Notes: a model not told the origin generated them from the letters alone. A stretch of 58,269 nt of DNA from Planctomycetaceae bacterium (GCA_016795145.1 JAEUII010000041.1:1-58269), one strand, 5' to 3'; positions 1-9,429 are shown, numbered from the stretch's first letter. A program made the numbers and translations.

Positions 1-683
1 ATCTGCATGTACTTGCCCTGAGATCCCAGGAACTTCTCCGCAATGCCTGAGAGCGTGTCCCCATACTTCACGACATATTCCTCAAACTCCGCGGGCGGCA
101 CGAAAACCTCTTTGGCTGGTACCTGAGGTTCAGCTGCAGGCGTGTCTGGCTGCCCGGGAGGAAATGGTGACGCTGGCCCGGCAACAACCGGGGAGTCCTT
201 CGGAGTGGGGACGGCTCCCTCTTTGGAACCACCAGCGATCGGATCCTCGGGCGTCAGCGGAGGAAGCGGACGACTGATCGCAGGTTCCGTCTTTGCGCTG
301 CCGGACTGCTCTTCGGCATCGTCTGGAGCGTCTTTCCAGGTGCGAAAACCGTCAAGATCTTCCTCGCCCGTGATCTCACTATTCACTTTCCTCTGGCGAG
401 AATTCACAGGAGACGGCAGTTCCTTATTCCGTTCGTCCATCGACTTCAGGACGTCCCGAAGAGTCCACGCTGGTTCTCCGTCTAAGTCATCGCCCTTGCG
501 CCGCGGCTTTTCATCAAGGTACACGGCCACATTGCGGTCTTTCAGACGCTGGTTCAGCTCCTGCTCACGTCGCACACTTTGCAGGTCGGTCCTCAGCAAC
601 GGCTCGTTGCGAAAGAAGAGCGCAGCAACGATCCCGATCAGGAGGATGCCCATCGCGAAGCCGATTTTTCGGTCCGTATGCAT
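1..683 (-). CDS. Membrane-anchored LysM-domain protein (C-terminus cut by window edge)
   Basis: The minus-strand frame opens with an ATG whose complement lies at 681-683 and stays open to the window edge, so the C-terminus is missing. It reads MHTDRKIGFAMGILLIGIV at the start, a single hydrophobic anchor at about residues 8-24, followed by a long proline, acid and serine-rich linker. The last visible residues (YVVKYGDTLSGIAEKFLG) are the first half of a LysM motif, which binds N-acetylglucosamine-containing glycans such as peptidoglycan. The likely role is an envelope protein that holds onto cell-wall or surface glycan. What lies beyond the LysM start cannot be seen. No neighbour on its strand is close: a 550-bp repeat-filled gap separates it from the DUF1501 gene upstream. 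Confidence 0.75.
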   Translation of the reverse strand, partial: MHTDRKIGFAMGILLIGIVAALFFRNEPLLRTDLQSVRREQELNQRLKDRNVAVYLDEKPRRKGDDLDGEPAWTLRDVLKSMDERNKELPSPVNSRQRKVNSEITGEEDLDGFRTWKDAPDDAEEQSGSAKTEPAISRPLPPLTPEDPIAGGSKEGAVPTPKDSPVVAGPASPFPPGQPDTPAAEPQVPAKEVFVPPAEFEEYVVKYGDTLSGIAEKFLGSQGKYMQ

Positions 684-856
684 CGCTTCTTAGCTGCGTC
701 TCAAGGTTACTCTGGAGCTGCGGCAGAATCTGCCGATCTATGACCCCGTGTCCGTCTTCGACCGGTGTCATTCACGACTGCAGGGAAAATCACCAAATTG
801 TCCGTCGATCGTCCAACTCATACCGACAGAGATGTCTCACACAGCAAAACCGCTCC

Positions 857-1001
857 GGGTAGCACGTACGCAGTGCGTGTGCCGAAGGCGCCGGAAGCCG
901 GTGAGTGCATCCGGTATTGCCAAGTCCGGGTGCAATGAAACCACAACGCTTGCACTTGGGCTTCCGGCCGCTGCGCGACACAGGCTGCGCCTGTGCTACC
1001 C
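857..1001. repeat. 145-bp dispersed palindromic element, family 1, copy A
   Basis: The element starts GGGTAGCACGTACGCAG and ends GCGCCTGTGCTACCC, so its ends are inverted (GGGTAGCAC / GTGCTACCC). Inside are two more mirrored blocks, GCCGGAAGCC-like and GGCTTCCGGCC-like. Copy B lies 207 bp downstream in the same orientation with most bases identical. Copy C, of the same length, is inverted at 23008-23152. It carries no coding potential of its own. A REP/MITE-like mobile palindrome is the best reading. Confidence 0.85.
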
Positions 1002-1063
1002 GGCCGATGTGAATCGCAGGCCGTGAACCGCGAATGTTCGCGAATAACGCAGTGAAGAGGATT

Positions 1064-1208
1064 GGGTAGCACGTACGCAGTGCGTGTGCCGCAGGCGCCG
1101 GAAGCCGGTGGGTGCATGCGGTATTGCCAAGTCCGGGCGCGATGAAACCACCACGCTCGCACTTCCGCTTCCGGTCGCTGCGCGACACAGGCTGCGCCTG
1201 TGCTACCC
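1064..1208. repeat. 145-bp dispersed palindromic element, family 1, copy B
   Basis: Same length, ends and internal mirrored blocks as the copy at 857-1001, same orientation. It ends only 28 bp from the stop codon of the DUF1501 gene read from the other strand, so its RNA hairpin could act as a transcript end for that gene. Confidence 0.85.
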
Positions 1209-1236
1209 GAATAGCGTCTCGCATCCGGACGATTCT

Positions 1237-2760
1237 TCAGGACAGCAGATCCTTCAGGACTCGACCTTCGTTTGTTGGCCCAATCAATCGGTTGTCCAAT
1301 CCCTGATAGAGATAACTGAACCGATACGGATCCAGCCCCATCGCATGCAGAATCGTGGCCTGCAGGTCTCGCACGGTGACGGGATTTTCGACAGGGTAAT
1401 AGCCAAACTCATCCGTCTGACCGTAAGCAAGTCCGCCTTTGATCCCTCCGCCAGCCATCCACATCGTGAAGGCATAAGGATGATGGTCCCTTCCGACGTA
1501 ACCCTTCTTCAGTTCCGTGCGAACATTGTTCTGCATCATCGGAGTTCGACCGAACTCACCGCCCCAAACGATCAGTGTTTCTTCCAGAAGTCCGCGCTGT
1601 TCAAGATCCTGAATCAGCGCCGCAATCGCGCGATCGGACGCCTGGCATTTGATCGGCAGTGTTTCATCGATACTCTCACCGAGCGACGAACCGTGATGGT
1701 CCCAGCCCCAGTCGTACAGCTGCACGAATCGAACGCCGGCTTCCACCAGACGTCGTGCAAGCAAACAGTTATTGGCAAACGTTGGATCATCGCCTTTGTA
1801 GAGTACTCGCGGGTCATCCGCGCTTTCTGCAGGAGACACATAGCCTGGTTTTGCTCCGTACATTTCCAGAATGTGCTTCGGCTCGCGCGAGATATCCATC
1901 ACCTCGGGCACAGACGTCTGCATGCGATACGCGAGTTCGTATTGAGCGATGCGAGTCTGAGTTTCCGTGTCCCCACTTCGATCAAACTCCGCTGCATTCA
2001 TTTCCGCCAGCGCGTCCAGCATTCGACGGCGAACCTTTGGATCCATGCCATCGGGATTACTGAGATACAGCACTGGGTCTCCGTCTGTTCGGCACTGGAT
2101 GCCCTGATAAACGGACGGCAGAAATCCGGACCCCCAAAGCGACTTGCCGGCATCCGGTGTCTTGCCGCCCGACAGCAGGACCACGAAGCCTGGAAGATTC
2201 TGATTCAGACTTCCCAGTCCCCACGTGATCCACGAACCAAGTGATGGATTTCCCAGCCTCGGTGTTCCGGTGTGAAGGAACAGCTGCGACGGAGCGTGAT
2301 TGAACTGGTCTGTTTGCACCGTTCGAACCACAGCTGCCTTATCCACCACTTTCGCAAAGTGTGGTAACAACTCGCTGATCCACTGGCCGCTTTGGCCATG
2401 TTGCTGAAAGGAGAACTGTCCGGCCAGGATCTTAGGAACGCCCTTGATGAAGGCGAATCGCTTTCCTTCCAGAAACGACTGAGGACAGTCTTGAAGATGA
2501 AGCTTCTGCAGTTCCGGCTTGTGTTCGAACAGTTCCAGTTGCGACGGAGACCCGGCCATATGCAGGTAGATGACTCGCTTGGCCCGCGGTGCAAGCATTG
2601 GTTCCTTTGGAGACAGCGGATTGTCGTCGGTTGTCGGAGCAGTCTTGCCGTCTTCCGCTGCGAGCAAGGCCTGGGCGGCCATCGCACCAACACCGAGGCC
2701 GGCAGTCTGTAGAAGATGTCGGCGGGTTGACCGTTGAGCAAATTCAATCACTGGAGTCAT
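1237..2760 (-). CDS. DUF1501 family exported protein
   Basis: A 507-residue DUF1501 (PF07394) protein, related to the alkaline-phosphatase/sulfatase superfamily and abundant in planctomycetes. The reaction is unknown. The leader carries a twin-arginine-like signal (STRRHLLQTAGLGVGAMAA, about residues 11-29), which implies export in folded form. Family hallmarks are visible: the early HMAGSPSQLELFEHKP block, LLARRLVEAGVRFVQLYDWGWDHH in the middle, VWGGEFGRTP and DHHPYAFTMW near the end, then GLAYGQTDEFGY. The ATG is preceded by GGGAGA eight bases upstream, which supports this start. In this phylum such proteins commonly pair with DUF1549/DUF1553 haem proteins, but here the gene stands alone on its strand next to repeat copies. 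Confidence 0.9.
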   Translation of the reverse strand: MTPVIEFAQRSTRRHLLQTAGLGVGAMAAQALLAAEDGKTAPTTDDNPLSPKEPMLAPRAKRVIYLHMAGSPSQLELFEHKPELQKLHLQDCPQSFLEGKRFAFIKGVPKILAGQFSFQQHGQSGQWISELLPHFAKVVDKAAVVRTVQTDQFNHAPSQLFLHTGTPRLGNPSLGSWITWGLGSLNQNLPGFVVLLSGGKTPDAGKSLWGSGFLPSVYQGIQCRTDGDPVLYLSNPDGMDPKVRRRMLDALAEMNAAEFDRSGDTETQTRIAQYELAYRMQTSVPEVMDISREPKHILEMYGAKPGYVSPAESADDPRVLYKGDDPTFANNCLLARRLVEAGVRFVQLYDWGWDHHGSSLGESIDETLPIKCQASDRAIAALIQDLEQRGLLEETLIVWGGEFGRTPMMQNNVRTELKKGYVGRDHHPYAFTMWMAGGGIKGGLAYGQTDEFGYYPVENPVTVRDLQATILHAMGLDPYRFSYLYQGLDNRLIGPTNEGRVLKDLLS

Positions 2761-3097
2761 CGACGTCTCCCACGAAACATGTCACCGTGCAATCAGACCT
2801 CGCACTTTGGCGATAGTACAGGATCAGGAGCCGATTCGGACATGTTCGCCGGCTGCTTCCAGTGAGATGCCCGGTTCAGGGAATCTGCCTATGGAAATCG
2901 AGCCATTTCGCTGAACGCCAGCCGTCTCAGGGAATCACCAAAACCCAGAACGAACGGCATAAACTTCTGATCAGTCGTTTGACAATTCTCTGCGGAGCGA
3001 TTTTAGTGCTGTCTGCGCGAATCCGTTCGAAGAGTTCTTCCACCAGAATTGGGCGGTCGCGGAATGGAATCGACTCGACTGCGTCTTACTCCCAGCT

Positions 3098-3928
3098 ATG
3101 CCCGACTGTTCAACATTCGTGTTCCGACTGCCCGCACCAAGGACAGTCTGCGCATTGAAACAGGTACTGCCGGTACTCATGCTGCTGGGTTTTGCGTCTT
3201 CTGCGGCGTCTCAGGAACCTGCAAAAATCCCAAATCCCGCGGACGTGAAGGATTCGACGGAAACGCAGCCGGCGACTTCCAAAACGGACGAGCCGAATGT
3301 GCCACCAGAGGCCGTTGATCTGCTGAGCGGCGACTTTGAAAAACAGTGGAAGGTCTTTGCAGCCGAGCCATCGCCCTCGGTTTGGAAAATCGTCCGTGAG
3401 CCCGCTGAAGCCGAACCTGTCCTTGTGTGCACAGGCGAAATCAAGGGTTTCCTGGCAACCGTGGAGCCCTATGACGACTTCGAACTGAAGTTTGAATGGA
3501 AGTATCCGAAAGACGCTAACGGCAACAGCGGAATCCTGGTCTACACGCAGGATGAAGAACGAATCTGGCCAACTTCCGTGCAGATTCAGCTTCATCAGCC
3601 CAAAGCTGGCAGCATCTTCCCAAGCGGTGATGCGATGACCGACAATACTCGGGATGTTGACCTCAACCTTGCTCACCCGGTCAACATGTGGAACGAAGGA
3701 CGAATCATCAGTCGCAAGGGTCGACTGACGGTTGAGATCAATGGGAAGAAAGCAGGCGAGGTCACTGGTGCTCGTCCTTCAGCAGGCAGAATTGCTTTGC
3801 AAAGCGAAGGATCAGAAGTTCACTTCCGCAATCTGAAGGTTCGAAAGCTCCCGCCGGAACCCGCCCCGGCCGCGGCACCAGAAGCACCAGCCGCAACACC
3901 GCCAAAGCCAGATGCCGCACCGAAATAG
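3098..3928 (+). CDS. DUF1080 (3-keto-disaccharide hydrolase-like) secreted protein
   Basis: A 276-residue protein with a signal peptide (hydrophobic QVLPVLMLLGFASSAAS ending about residue 39) and a DUF1080/PF06439 beta-jellyroll domain, about residues 75-255. Recognisable family pieces are LLSGDFEKQWKVF, FELKFEWKYP, NSGILVYTQ and GRIALQSEGSEVHFRNLKVRK. The C-terminal 20 residues are an Ala/Pro tail. Relatives bind or hydrolyse sugars such as 3-keto-glucosides, outside the cytoplasm. The ATG at 3098 has no clear ribosome-binding site. A TTG at 3155, preceded by AAGGA, would give a shorter and more typical signal peptide and may be the real start. It is divergent from the DUF1501 gene, with a 337-bp featureless gap between them. 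Confidence 0.85.
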   Translation: MPDCSTFVFRLPAPRTVCALKQVLPVLMLLGFASSAASQEPAKIPNPADVKDSTETQPATSKTDEPNVPPEAVDLLSGDFEKQWKVFAAEPSPSVWKIVREPAEAEPVLVCTGEIKGFLATVEPYDDFELKFEWKYPKDANGNSGILVYTQDEERIWPTSVQIQLHQPKAGSIFPSGDAMTDNTRDVDLNLAHPVNMWNEGRIISRKGRLTVEINGKKAGEVTGARPSAGRIALQSEGSEVHFRNLKVRKLPPEPAPAAAPEAPAATPPKPDAAPK

Positions 3929-3948
3929 GCCGCCTCCAATCTCCAATC

Positions 3949-6720
3949 TCACACGTCCGTCTGATCCAGCCAGTTCGCTCCCACGGTGACGTCCACCTCA
4001 AGCGGCACATCCAGCACCATGGCCTTCTGCATGCGTTCGCGAACAAGTTCAATCAATGACTGAGCTTCATTCTGAGGGGCTTCGAACACGAGTTCGTCGT
4101 GGATCTGCAGCAGCAGTCGGCTCTGAAATCCCGCAGTCGTCAGAGCAGCATCCACGTCCAGCATGGCCTTCTTGATCAAGTCCGCCGCGGAACCTTGAAT
4201 CACCGTGTTGATCGCTGTTCGCTCCGGCATGTTGCGGTTGATGCCGGTGGTTCGGCGAATCCCCGAGATGGCTCGTCGACGATTCAGGATCGTTCGTGCA
4301 AAGCCGGTCCGGGAGGTTTCCGTCAGAACTTTTTCACAGAACTTCGCGACACCTGAATACGTGCGGAAATAGTTCTCGATGAATGCTGCGGCTTCATCCT
4401 TCTCAATTCCAAGTCCTGCAGCCAGGCCCCAGGGAGTCTGGCCGTAGATGACCCCGAAGTTCACAGCCTTTGCCATGCGTCGCTGGTCCGAGCTGACTCG
4501 TTCCAACGGCGTATGGAACACTTCACTGGCCACGGCCGCATGAATGTCGATACCTTTGGCAAAGGCATCCTTCAATGCGGCATCGCCGCTGAAGTGTGCA
4601 AGGACTCGAAGCTCGATCTGCGAATAGTCAGCGCAGATCAGGGTCCAGTCCGGCGAACCAGGGCGAAACGCTGCTCGCACGCGTTTACCTTCCGGCGTTC
4701 GAATGGGAATGTTCTGCAGATTCGGATCACTGGAGCTCAACCGCCCGGTGGCTGCAACCGTCTGATCAAACGTGGCGTGGATTCGACCGGTCTGTGAATT
4801 CACAAGTTCTGGTAGAGCATCGAGGTATGTTCCTTTTAGCTTCACGAGTTGCCGGCGCTCGATAATCTTCTTCGGAAGAGGATGCATCAGCGCGAGTTCT
4901 TCCAGAACTTCCTGATCGGTGCTGGCACCTGTCATCGTCTTGCGAAGGACGGGCAATTTCAGATCAGTGAAAAGAACGGTCGCCAGCTGTTTTGGCGAAT
5001 CGATATTGAACGACTTCCCGGCAGCCGCGTGAATCTCTTCTGTCAGGACATCAATTGCCGCCGCGGCCGTCTGGCTCTGCTTCTTCAGTTCGCTGACATC
5101 AACCGTGATTCCTGTGTGTTCCATTTTCGCCAGAACACGAATCAAAGGCTCTTCGAGGTCCCGATAGAGCGGTAGAAGATCATCGGATTCCAAGCCTTGC
5201 TGCAATGTGCGACGTACCGAAACCAGCAGCCGAAGCTGTCGCTCACTCTGGCCCGTTGCTTCACGAATCTGAGAGGCTTCCGCATCGCCCGAATCGTCTT
5301 CTTCGTCATCAAACATGGTCTTCTGACGAGTCCGCCTCGCATCGGACAACGCGGCTTTCTTCACCGCATCCGTGGCGTGACGATCCACAACTTCGGCAAG
5401 ATTATGAGTCGCCGCACCAGCGTCGAGCAGATAGTCCGCGATCGACGCATCAAACATCTTTCCGGGTAATTGCCGCCCTGCATTCAGCAAAGCATGACAC
5501 AGTGGCTTTGCTGACGACGTGACAAGTTCGGCCGAACAGCCTGCCAGCCAGTCCAGAATCCGATCAGCCGCTCCGGCCAGTTGTGTCTTGGCAAGGTCCG
5601 CCGTGTAAAGAGTCTGCCCATCAGAGATCGCGATCGCCGAAAGGTGACGAGTCCGAACCGTCGTCCCGCCAATAACGGCTTCGACATACACCGTCGATGC
5701 CGTCGACAGGGACTTCAGCGCCGCATCCACATCTTTCAGGTTCAGAAGGGGCTTCGCAGTATCCAGCGATGTCGGCTTGACCGGAACTGGATCTGACTCA
5801 GGCTTCAGCGCAAGACTCTCTCGCATCTGCGCCGCATAGCGTCGGAATCCCAGCAGATTGAAGAAATCGTAGAGCGCCTGATGGTCGGGCTCGCAGACTT
5901 TGGCCGCTTCAAAATCCAGTGTCATCGGAAGATCATCACGTAGCCGAACAAGCTCGCGACTCAACCTGGCCTGATCTGCGAACGCGACAAGATTCTCCTG
6001 GACTTTCTTCCCCGGAGCCTTGTCAGCATTTGCCAGGACCTGCTCGAGCGTCCCAAACTGCTCAATCAGTGTCCTCGCCGTCTTGGGGCCGATCTTTGGA
6101 ACACCTGGAACATTGTCGACGGAATCTCCCACGAGCGATTGATAGTCGACAACCTGTTCAGGACCGATCCCCCAGTCTTCCTTCAGACCGGCGACATCCA
6201 GAAACGTATTCTTGCGACAATTCAGCATCCGGACATGAGGCCCCAGCAGCTGCCGAGCATCCTTGTCTGTCGAAACAATTACGACGTCCATGTCTCGTTC
6301 CACCGCCTGCCGAGTGACCGTCGCGATCACATCGTCGGCTTCCCAGCCTGCAACTTCCAGCCCGGGAATACGGAAGCCATCGAGCAGCGTCTTGATGAGC
6401 GGGATCTGGGGACGCAGGTCTTCCGGAATCTCAGCCCGGTTCGCCTTGTACTGGTCGTAGATTTCATCGCGTTTTCCTGGTCCTGGGGAATCCAGTGCAC
6501 ACACCAAATGTGTGGGCTTCCGGTCCAGAATCGCGAAAATATCGCGAGTAAATCCAAAAACGGCGTTTGTTGGCTGCCCCTTGGTCCCGGTCATCGGCGG
6601 AATCGCGTGAAACACCTGAAACATCAGAGAAAATGTATCGATGATGTAAATGCAATCGCGAGCCATGCCGTGTTTCTGCCGATAATGTCCTGATCTGCCG
6701 ATGGGGTGAACCGCCTTCAA
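3949..6720 (-). CDS. polA: DNA polymerase I
   Basis: Family A DNA polymerase, 923 residues with the TTG start at 6720 (preceded by GGAGGG) or 905 residues from the ATG at 6666 (MARDCIYIIDTFSL, the usual family N-terminus, but without a ribosome-binding site). It repairs DNA and removes Okazaki primers. The 5'-nuclease domain is intact (GWEADDVIATV, VSTDKDARQLL, GDSVDNVPGVPKIGPKTA). Polymerase motifs A (DYSQIELRVLAHFSGD), B (RRMAKAVNFGVIYGQ) and C (QIHDELVFEAP) are all present. The middle 3'-5' exonuclease domain keeps its fold-like sequence (FDASIADYLLDAGAATHNL), but the DxE pair and the later Asp residues of proofreading enzymes are replaced, and an acidic insert (DDEEDDSGDAE) lies within it. 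Proofreading is therefore probably absent, as in Taq polymerase. Confidence 0.97.
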   Translation of the reverse strand: MKAVHPIGRSGHYRQKHGMARDCIYIIDTFSLMFQVFHAIPPMTGTKGQPTNAVFGFTRDIFAILDRKPTHLVCALDSPGPGKRDEIYDQYKANRAEIPEDLRPQIPLIKTLLDGFRIPGLEVAGWEADDVIATVTRQAVERDMDVVIVSTDKDARQLLGPHVRMLNCRKNTFLDVAGLKEDWGIGPEQVVDYQSLVGDSVDNVPGVPKIGPKTARTLIEQFGTLEQVLANADKAPGKKVQENLVAFADQARLSRELVRLRDDLPMTLDFEAAKVCEPDHQALYDFFNLLGFRRYAAQMRESLALKPESDPVPVKPTSLDTAKPLLNLKDVDAALKSLSTASTVYVEAVIGGTTVRTRHLSAIAISDGQTLYTADLAKTQLAGAADRILDWLAGCSAELVTSSAKPLCHALLNAGRQLPGKMFDASIADYLLDAGAATHNLAEVVDRHATDAVKKAALSDARRTRQKTMFDDEEDDSGDAEASQIREATGQSERQLRLLVSVRRTLQQGLESDDLLPLYRDLEEPLIRVLAKMEHTGITVDVSELKKQSQTAAAAIDVLTEEIHAAAGKSFNIDSPKQLATVLFTDLKLPVLRKTMTGASTDQEVLEELALMHPLPKKIIERRQLVKLKGTYLDALPELVNSQTGRIHATFDQTVAATGRLSSSDPNLQNIPIRTPEGKRVRAAFRPGSPDWTLICADYSQIELRVLAHFSGDAALKDAFAKGIDIHAAVASEVFHTPLERVSSDQRRMAKAVNFGVIYGQTPWGLAAGLGIEKDEAAAFIENYFRTYSGVAKFCEKVLTETSRTGFARTILNRRRAISGIRRTTGINRNMPERTAINTVIQGSAADLIKKAMLDVDAALTTAGFQSRLLLQIHDELVFEAPQNEAQSLIELVRERMQKAMVLDVPLEVDVTVGANWLDQTDV

Positions 6721-6790
6721 AAACCCTCCGGACAGCCGGTCGGAGGCTGACAGGTTTTCGGGCGGATGGCAAATGCTGCCAGTCTACAAT

Positions 6791-6818
6791 TTGCATTTCC
6801 CCGGGGCTTTGGTACATT
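6791..6818 (+). promoter_or_regulatory. Possible promoter for rpsU
   Basis: TTGCAT (6791-6796) and TACATT (6813-6818) are spaced 16 bp apart in the short divergent region between polA and rpsU, about 60 bp upstream of the rpsU start. The match to the housekeeping consensus is moderate and there is no other support. Confidence 0.35.
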
Positions 6819-6877
6819 CTTAGTCCGTTTACAACTCAATCTGTCCTTTTGTTCAGGCGTCCCTTGGGAGGGTATTT

Positions 6878-7084
6878 GTGGTTAAGTTGCGTTTGCGAGA
6901 TAACGAAAGTGTAACGGAGGCAGTGCGTCGGTTTCGTAAGTTGGTTGAACATGCCGGCGTGAAGAAGGAAATGCGCAAGCGCGAATTCTACGAGAAGCCA
7001 AGTGACATTCGTCGTCGTGATCGTCGCCGTGCCGAAATGCGAGCACGCCGCGCGAATCAGCCGCCGGAACTGGAAGTCCAGTAA
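6878..7084 (+). CDS. rpsU: Small ribosomal subunit protein bS21
   Basis: A 68-residue basic protein that matches bS21 end to end ([20 protein letters not shown], then an Arg-rich tail). It sits on the 30S subunit near the anti-Shine-Dalgarno region and helps initiate translation. The start is GTG, fixed by GGGAGGG just upstream. It is longer at the C-terminus than many short S21 proteins and ends in PPELEVQ. It is divergent from polA and followed by a hairpin that probably ends its transcript, so it appears to be a single-gene unit. Confidence 0.97.
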   Translation: MVKLRLRDNESVTEAVRRFRKLVEHAGVKKEMRKREFYEKPSDIRRRDRRRAEMRARRANQPPELEVQ

Positions 7085-7110
7085 GCTCCGACTTGCTGAT
7101 GAAGTAACAG

Positions 7111-7170
7111 CAGCCCGGGTCGAAAGCTCTGATCAATCAGGGTTTCCGTCCGGGCTGATTGTGTTTTGAG
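7111..7170 (+). terminator. Probable terminator after rpsU
   Basis: CAGCCCGG (7111-7118) pairs perfectly with CCGGGCTG (7150-7157) and is followed by ATTGTGTTTTG. The loop is long (31 nt) but contains a nested CTGAT/ATCAG pairing. It lies between rpsU and the hydroxyproline operon. Confidence 0.6.
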
Positions 7171-7193
7171 GCTCAGCGATTGCAGGAACAAAG

Positions 7194-8168
7194 ATGACTC
7201 AGCGCATCAGCATTATTGATTCTCACACCGGCGGTGAGCCGACTCGAATTATCGTCGACGGCGGCCCGGACCTTGGCAGCGGTCCGCTGTCCGAGCGTCT
7301 TCGGATTTTTCGTGAGCGATTTGATGACATTCGTTCTGCGGTGATCAATGAGCCTCGAGGTTCCGATGTGCTTGTCGGTGGTCTCCTGTGTCAGCCCGTT
7401 GATCCATCGTGCGCTGCTGGGATCATCTTTTTCAACAACACGGGCTACCTTCACATGTGTGGACATGGCACCATCGGACTGATGGTGACTCTGTCCTGGA
7501 TGAAGAAGCTCGGACCGGGGTCACATCGCATTGAGACACCTGTCGGAATTGTCACCGCTACACTGCTGGATGATCAGCGAGTCTCCGTCAGGAATGTGCC
7601 TTCTTGGCGTTATCGCAAAGCCGTCCGAGTGCATGTGCCAGGGCATGGTGACGTGACAGGCGACATCGCCTGGGGTGGAAACTGGTTCTATCTGGTGAAC
7701 GATCATGGACGAACGATTCAGGTCAGCAACTGGAAGGTTCTGACTGATTTCACGCTGCAGATTCGCGAAGCCCTGGAACGTGAAGGAATCACTGGCGAAA
7801 ACGGCGGTGAGATTGATCACATCGAACTGTTTGGGCCGGCCAGTTCGCCAGCCGCCGATAGTCGCAACTTTGTCATGTGTCCCGGAGGCGCGTATGATCG
7901 ATCTCCGTGTGGCACTGGCACCAGCGCGAAGCTGGCCTGCCTGGCAGCGGACGGCAAGCTGCCGGCGGGAAAGGAATGGCGGCAGGAGAGTGTTGTCGGC
8001 AGCGTCTTCACCGGAAGCTGGGAACTCGCGCCGGCCGACAACGAAACCCGCGCAAACGGGGATTCGCCTGTTATCATTCCGACCATCACAGGTTCGGCCT
8101 GGGTAACAGGAGAGGCCAGCCTGATTCTTCAGTCCACTGACCCGTTTCGCGCGGGAATTCGTTCATGA
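7194..8168 (+). CDS. 4-hydroxyproline 2-epimerase (proline racemase family)
   Basis: A 324-residue proline-racemase-fold enzyme. Both catalytic cysteines are present: Cys89 in MCGHGTIG and Cys239 in [12 protein letters not shown]. Two cysteines are the pattern of proline racemase and 4-hydroxyproline 2-epimerase, as opposed to trans-3-hydroxyproline dehydratases, which carry Thr at the second site. The expected reaction converts trans-4-hydroxy-L-proline to cis-4-hydroxy-D-proline in the cytoplasm. CAGGA lies a good distance before the ATG. The stop overlaps the next gene by four bases (ATGA), and that gene encodes a D-amino-acid-type FAD oxidoreductase, the enzyme that would use the product. 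This pairing supports hydroxyproline catabolism over plain proline racemisation. Hydroxyproline would come from collagen-like or plant cell-wall proteins. Confidence 0.9.
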   Translation: MTQRISIIDSHTGGEPTRIIVDGGPDLGSGPLSERLRIFRERFDDIRSAVINEPRGSDVLVGGLLCQPVDPSCAAGIIFFNNTGYLHMCGHGTIGLMVTLSWMKKLGPGSHRIETPVGIVTATLLDDQRVSVRNVPSWRYRKAVRVHVPGHGDVTGDIAWGGNWFYLVNDHGRTIQVSNWKVLTDFTLQIREALEREGITGENGGEIDHIELFGPASSPAADSRNFVMCPGGAYDRSPCGTGTSAKLACLAADGKLPAGKEWRQESVVGSVFTGSWELAPADNETRANGDSPVIIPTITGSAWVTGEASLILQSTDPFRAGIRS

Positions 8169-9412
8169 CAGAACAAAAGCACACGGTCATTGTTGGTGGT
8201 GGCGTCATCGGTGGTTTCACCGCCTGGTACCTCGCCCGCATGGGACGCAAAGTCACGCTGATCGAAAAGGGAGAATTCGGCAAAGCGTGTTCGCACGGCA
8301 ACTGCGGCTATGTCAGCCCCAGCCATGTGATTCCGCTGGCTCGACCTGGCCAGATTTCCAAGGGCATCAAGGGGATGCTCAGCCGCCAAACCGCTCTGCG
8401 AATTGAGCCCAGTAAGCTGGCGATCCTGGCTCCGTGGCTGCTGAAGTTTGCGCTGCGATGTAACGCAAAATCGATGATGGAAGCTGGCAAAGCGTGCCAT
8501 CCCCTTCTTCAGTCTTCAGCGGCACTCTATCGCGAAGTCTTCGAGCAGGAGAACATGAAGGTCGACTGGAAGACGGACGGGCTGCTGTTCGTTTACCGTG
8601 ACCAGCATGAATTCGATGCGTATGCAGAAACTGACGCGTGGCTGAAGAAGCACTTTGACATGTCGGCCGTCCCGTACGCTGGCAAGGCCCTCACCGATCT
8701 TGAACCTGCACTGAAGCCGGGCCTGGCTGGTGCGTGGCTTTATCAATGCGACGCGCATCTTCGCCCAAGTAAGCTGATGAGCGAGCTTCGCCGAATCATC
8801 CTCGCTGCCGGAGTGACGATTCACGACAACACAGAGATGAAGTCCTTTGAGGAGCGCAACGGCAAAGCGGCGGCTGTTGTGACTAACAAAGGCAAGATCG
8901 ATGGCGATGAATTCGTCGTTGCAACCGGAGCATGGACGCCGTTGCTCAGCCGCGAAATCGGGATCAAGCTGCCGATTCAGCCGGGCAAGGGTTATTCGAT
9001 CACGATGGCTCGCCCCAAGCTGTGCCCGAAGTACCCGATGATTCTGGAAGAGTGTCATGTGGCGATCACTCCATTCGAAGAAGGCTACCGAGTCGGCAGT
9101 ACGATGGAGTTCGCCGGATACGACACGACTCTGAATCGCCATCGCCTGAACTATCTTCGCTCAGGGGCCGCCGAGTATCTGCATGAACCCACGGCAGAGC
9201 CCGTTGAGGAAGAGTGGTACGGCTGGCGTCCCATGACGGCTGACGGGATTCCCTTCATCGACCGTTCCCCACGATTCGGCAATGTCTGGATTGGTGCAGG
9301 GCACAGCATGCTTGGGATTTCCATGGGCACCGGCACTGGCAAATTGCTTGCGGAACTGATCACCGGAGCCAAACCACACGTGCCAGTCGAGTGCTACCGC
9401 GTGAATCGGTAA
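8165..9412 (+). CDS. FAD-dependent D-amino acid (D-hydroxyproline) dehydrogenase, DadA-like
   Basis: A 415-residue DAO/DadA-family flavoprotein. The N-terminus has the dinucleotide-binding [17 protein letters not shown] with a following acidic residue (TLIEKGE). The C-terminal FAD-binding stretch is [17 protein letters not shown] and [17 protein letters not shown]. The family oxidises D-amino acids to imino acids and passes electrons to the respiratory chain. Because the gene overlaps the upstream epimerase gene by four bases, the likely substrate is cis-4-hydroxy-D-proline, giving a pyrroline-4-hydroxy-2-carboxylate. The deaminase and aldehyde dehydrogenase that would complete the pathway are not in this window. 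Confidence 0.88.
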   Translation: MTEQKHTVIVGGGVIGGFTAWYLARMGRKVTLIEKGEFGKACSHGNCGYVSPSHVIPLARPGQISKGIKGMLSRQTALRIEPSKLAILAPWLLKFALRCNAKSMMEAGKACHPLLQSSAALYREVFEQENMKVDWKTDGLLFVYRDQHEFDAYAETDAWLKKHFDMSAVPYAGKALTDLEPALKPGLAGAWLYQCDAHLRPSKLMSELRRIILAAGVTIHDNTEMKSFEERNGKAAAVVTNKGKIDGDEFVVATGAWTPLLSREIGIKLPIQPGKGYSITMARPKLCPKYPMILEECHVAITPFEEGYRVGSTMEFAGYDTTLNRHRLNYLRSGAAEYLHEPTAEPVEEEWYGWRPMTADGIPFIDRSPRFGNVWIGAGHSMLGISMGTGTGKLLAELITGAKPHVPVECYRVNR

Positions 9413-9429
9413 CGAACACGCATGAGTTG

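Larger units (their letters stand above)
684..1236. other. Gene-free interval filled with palindromic repeats
   Basis: This interval between the LysM gene and the DUF1501 gene holds two direct copies of a 145-bp palindromic element (listed separately). I see no credible gene. The short frames on both strands here come from the repeats themselves: their peptides, rich in RRRRKP-like runs, recur wherever the element recurs. Confidence 0.7.

Noticed and set aside
790..1224. Overlapping frames of 60-140 residues on both strands
   Set aside because: They lie within the 145-bp palindromes and their peptides recur with each copy. They are translations of a repeat.
1084..2244. Long plus-strand frame of 386 residues
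   Set aside because: It is antisense to the DUF1501 gene, starts in a palindrome and lacks any family feature.
4849..6693. Several plus-strand frames of 70-185 residues
   Set aside because: All are antisense to polA, whose frame is certain from its motifs.
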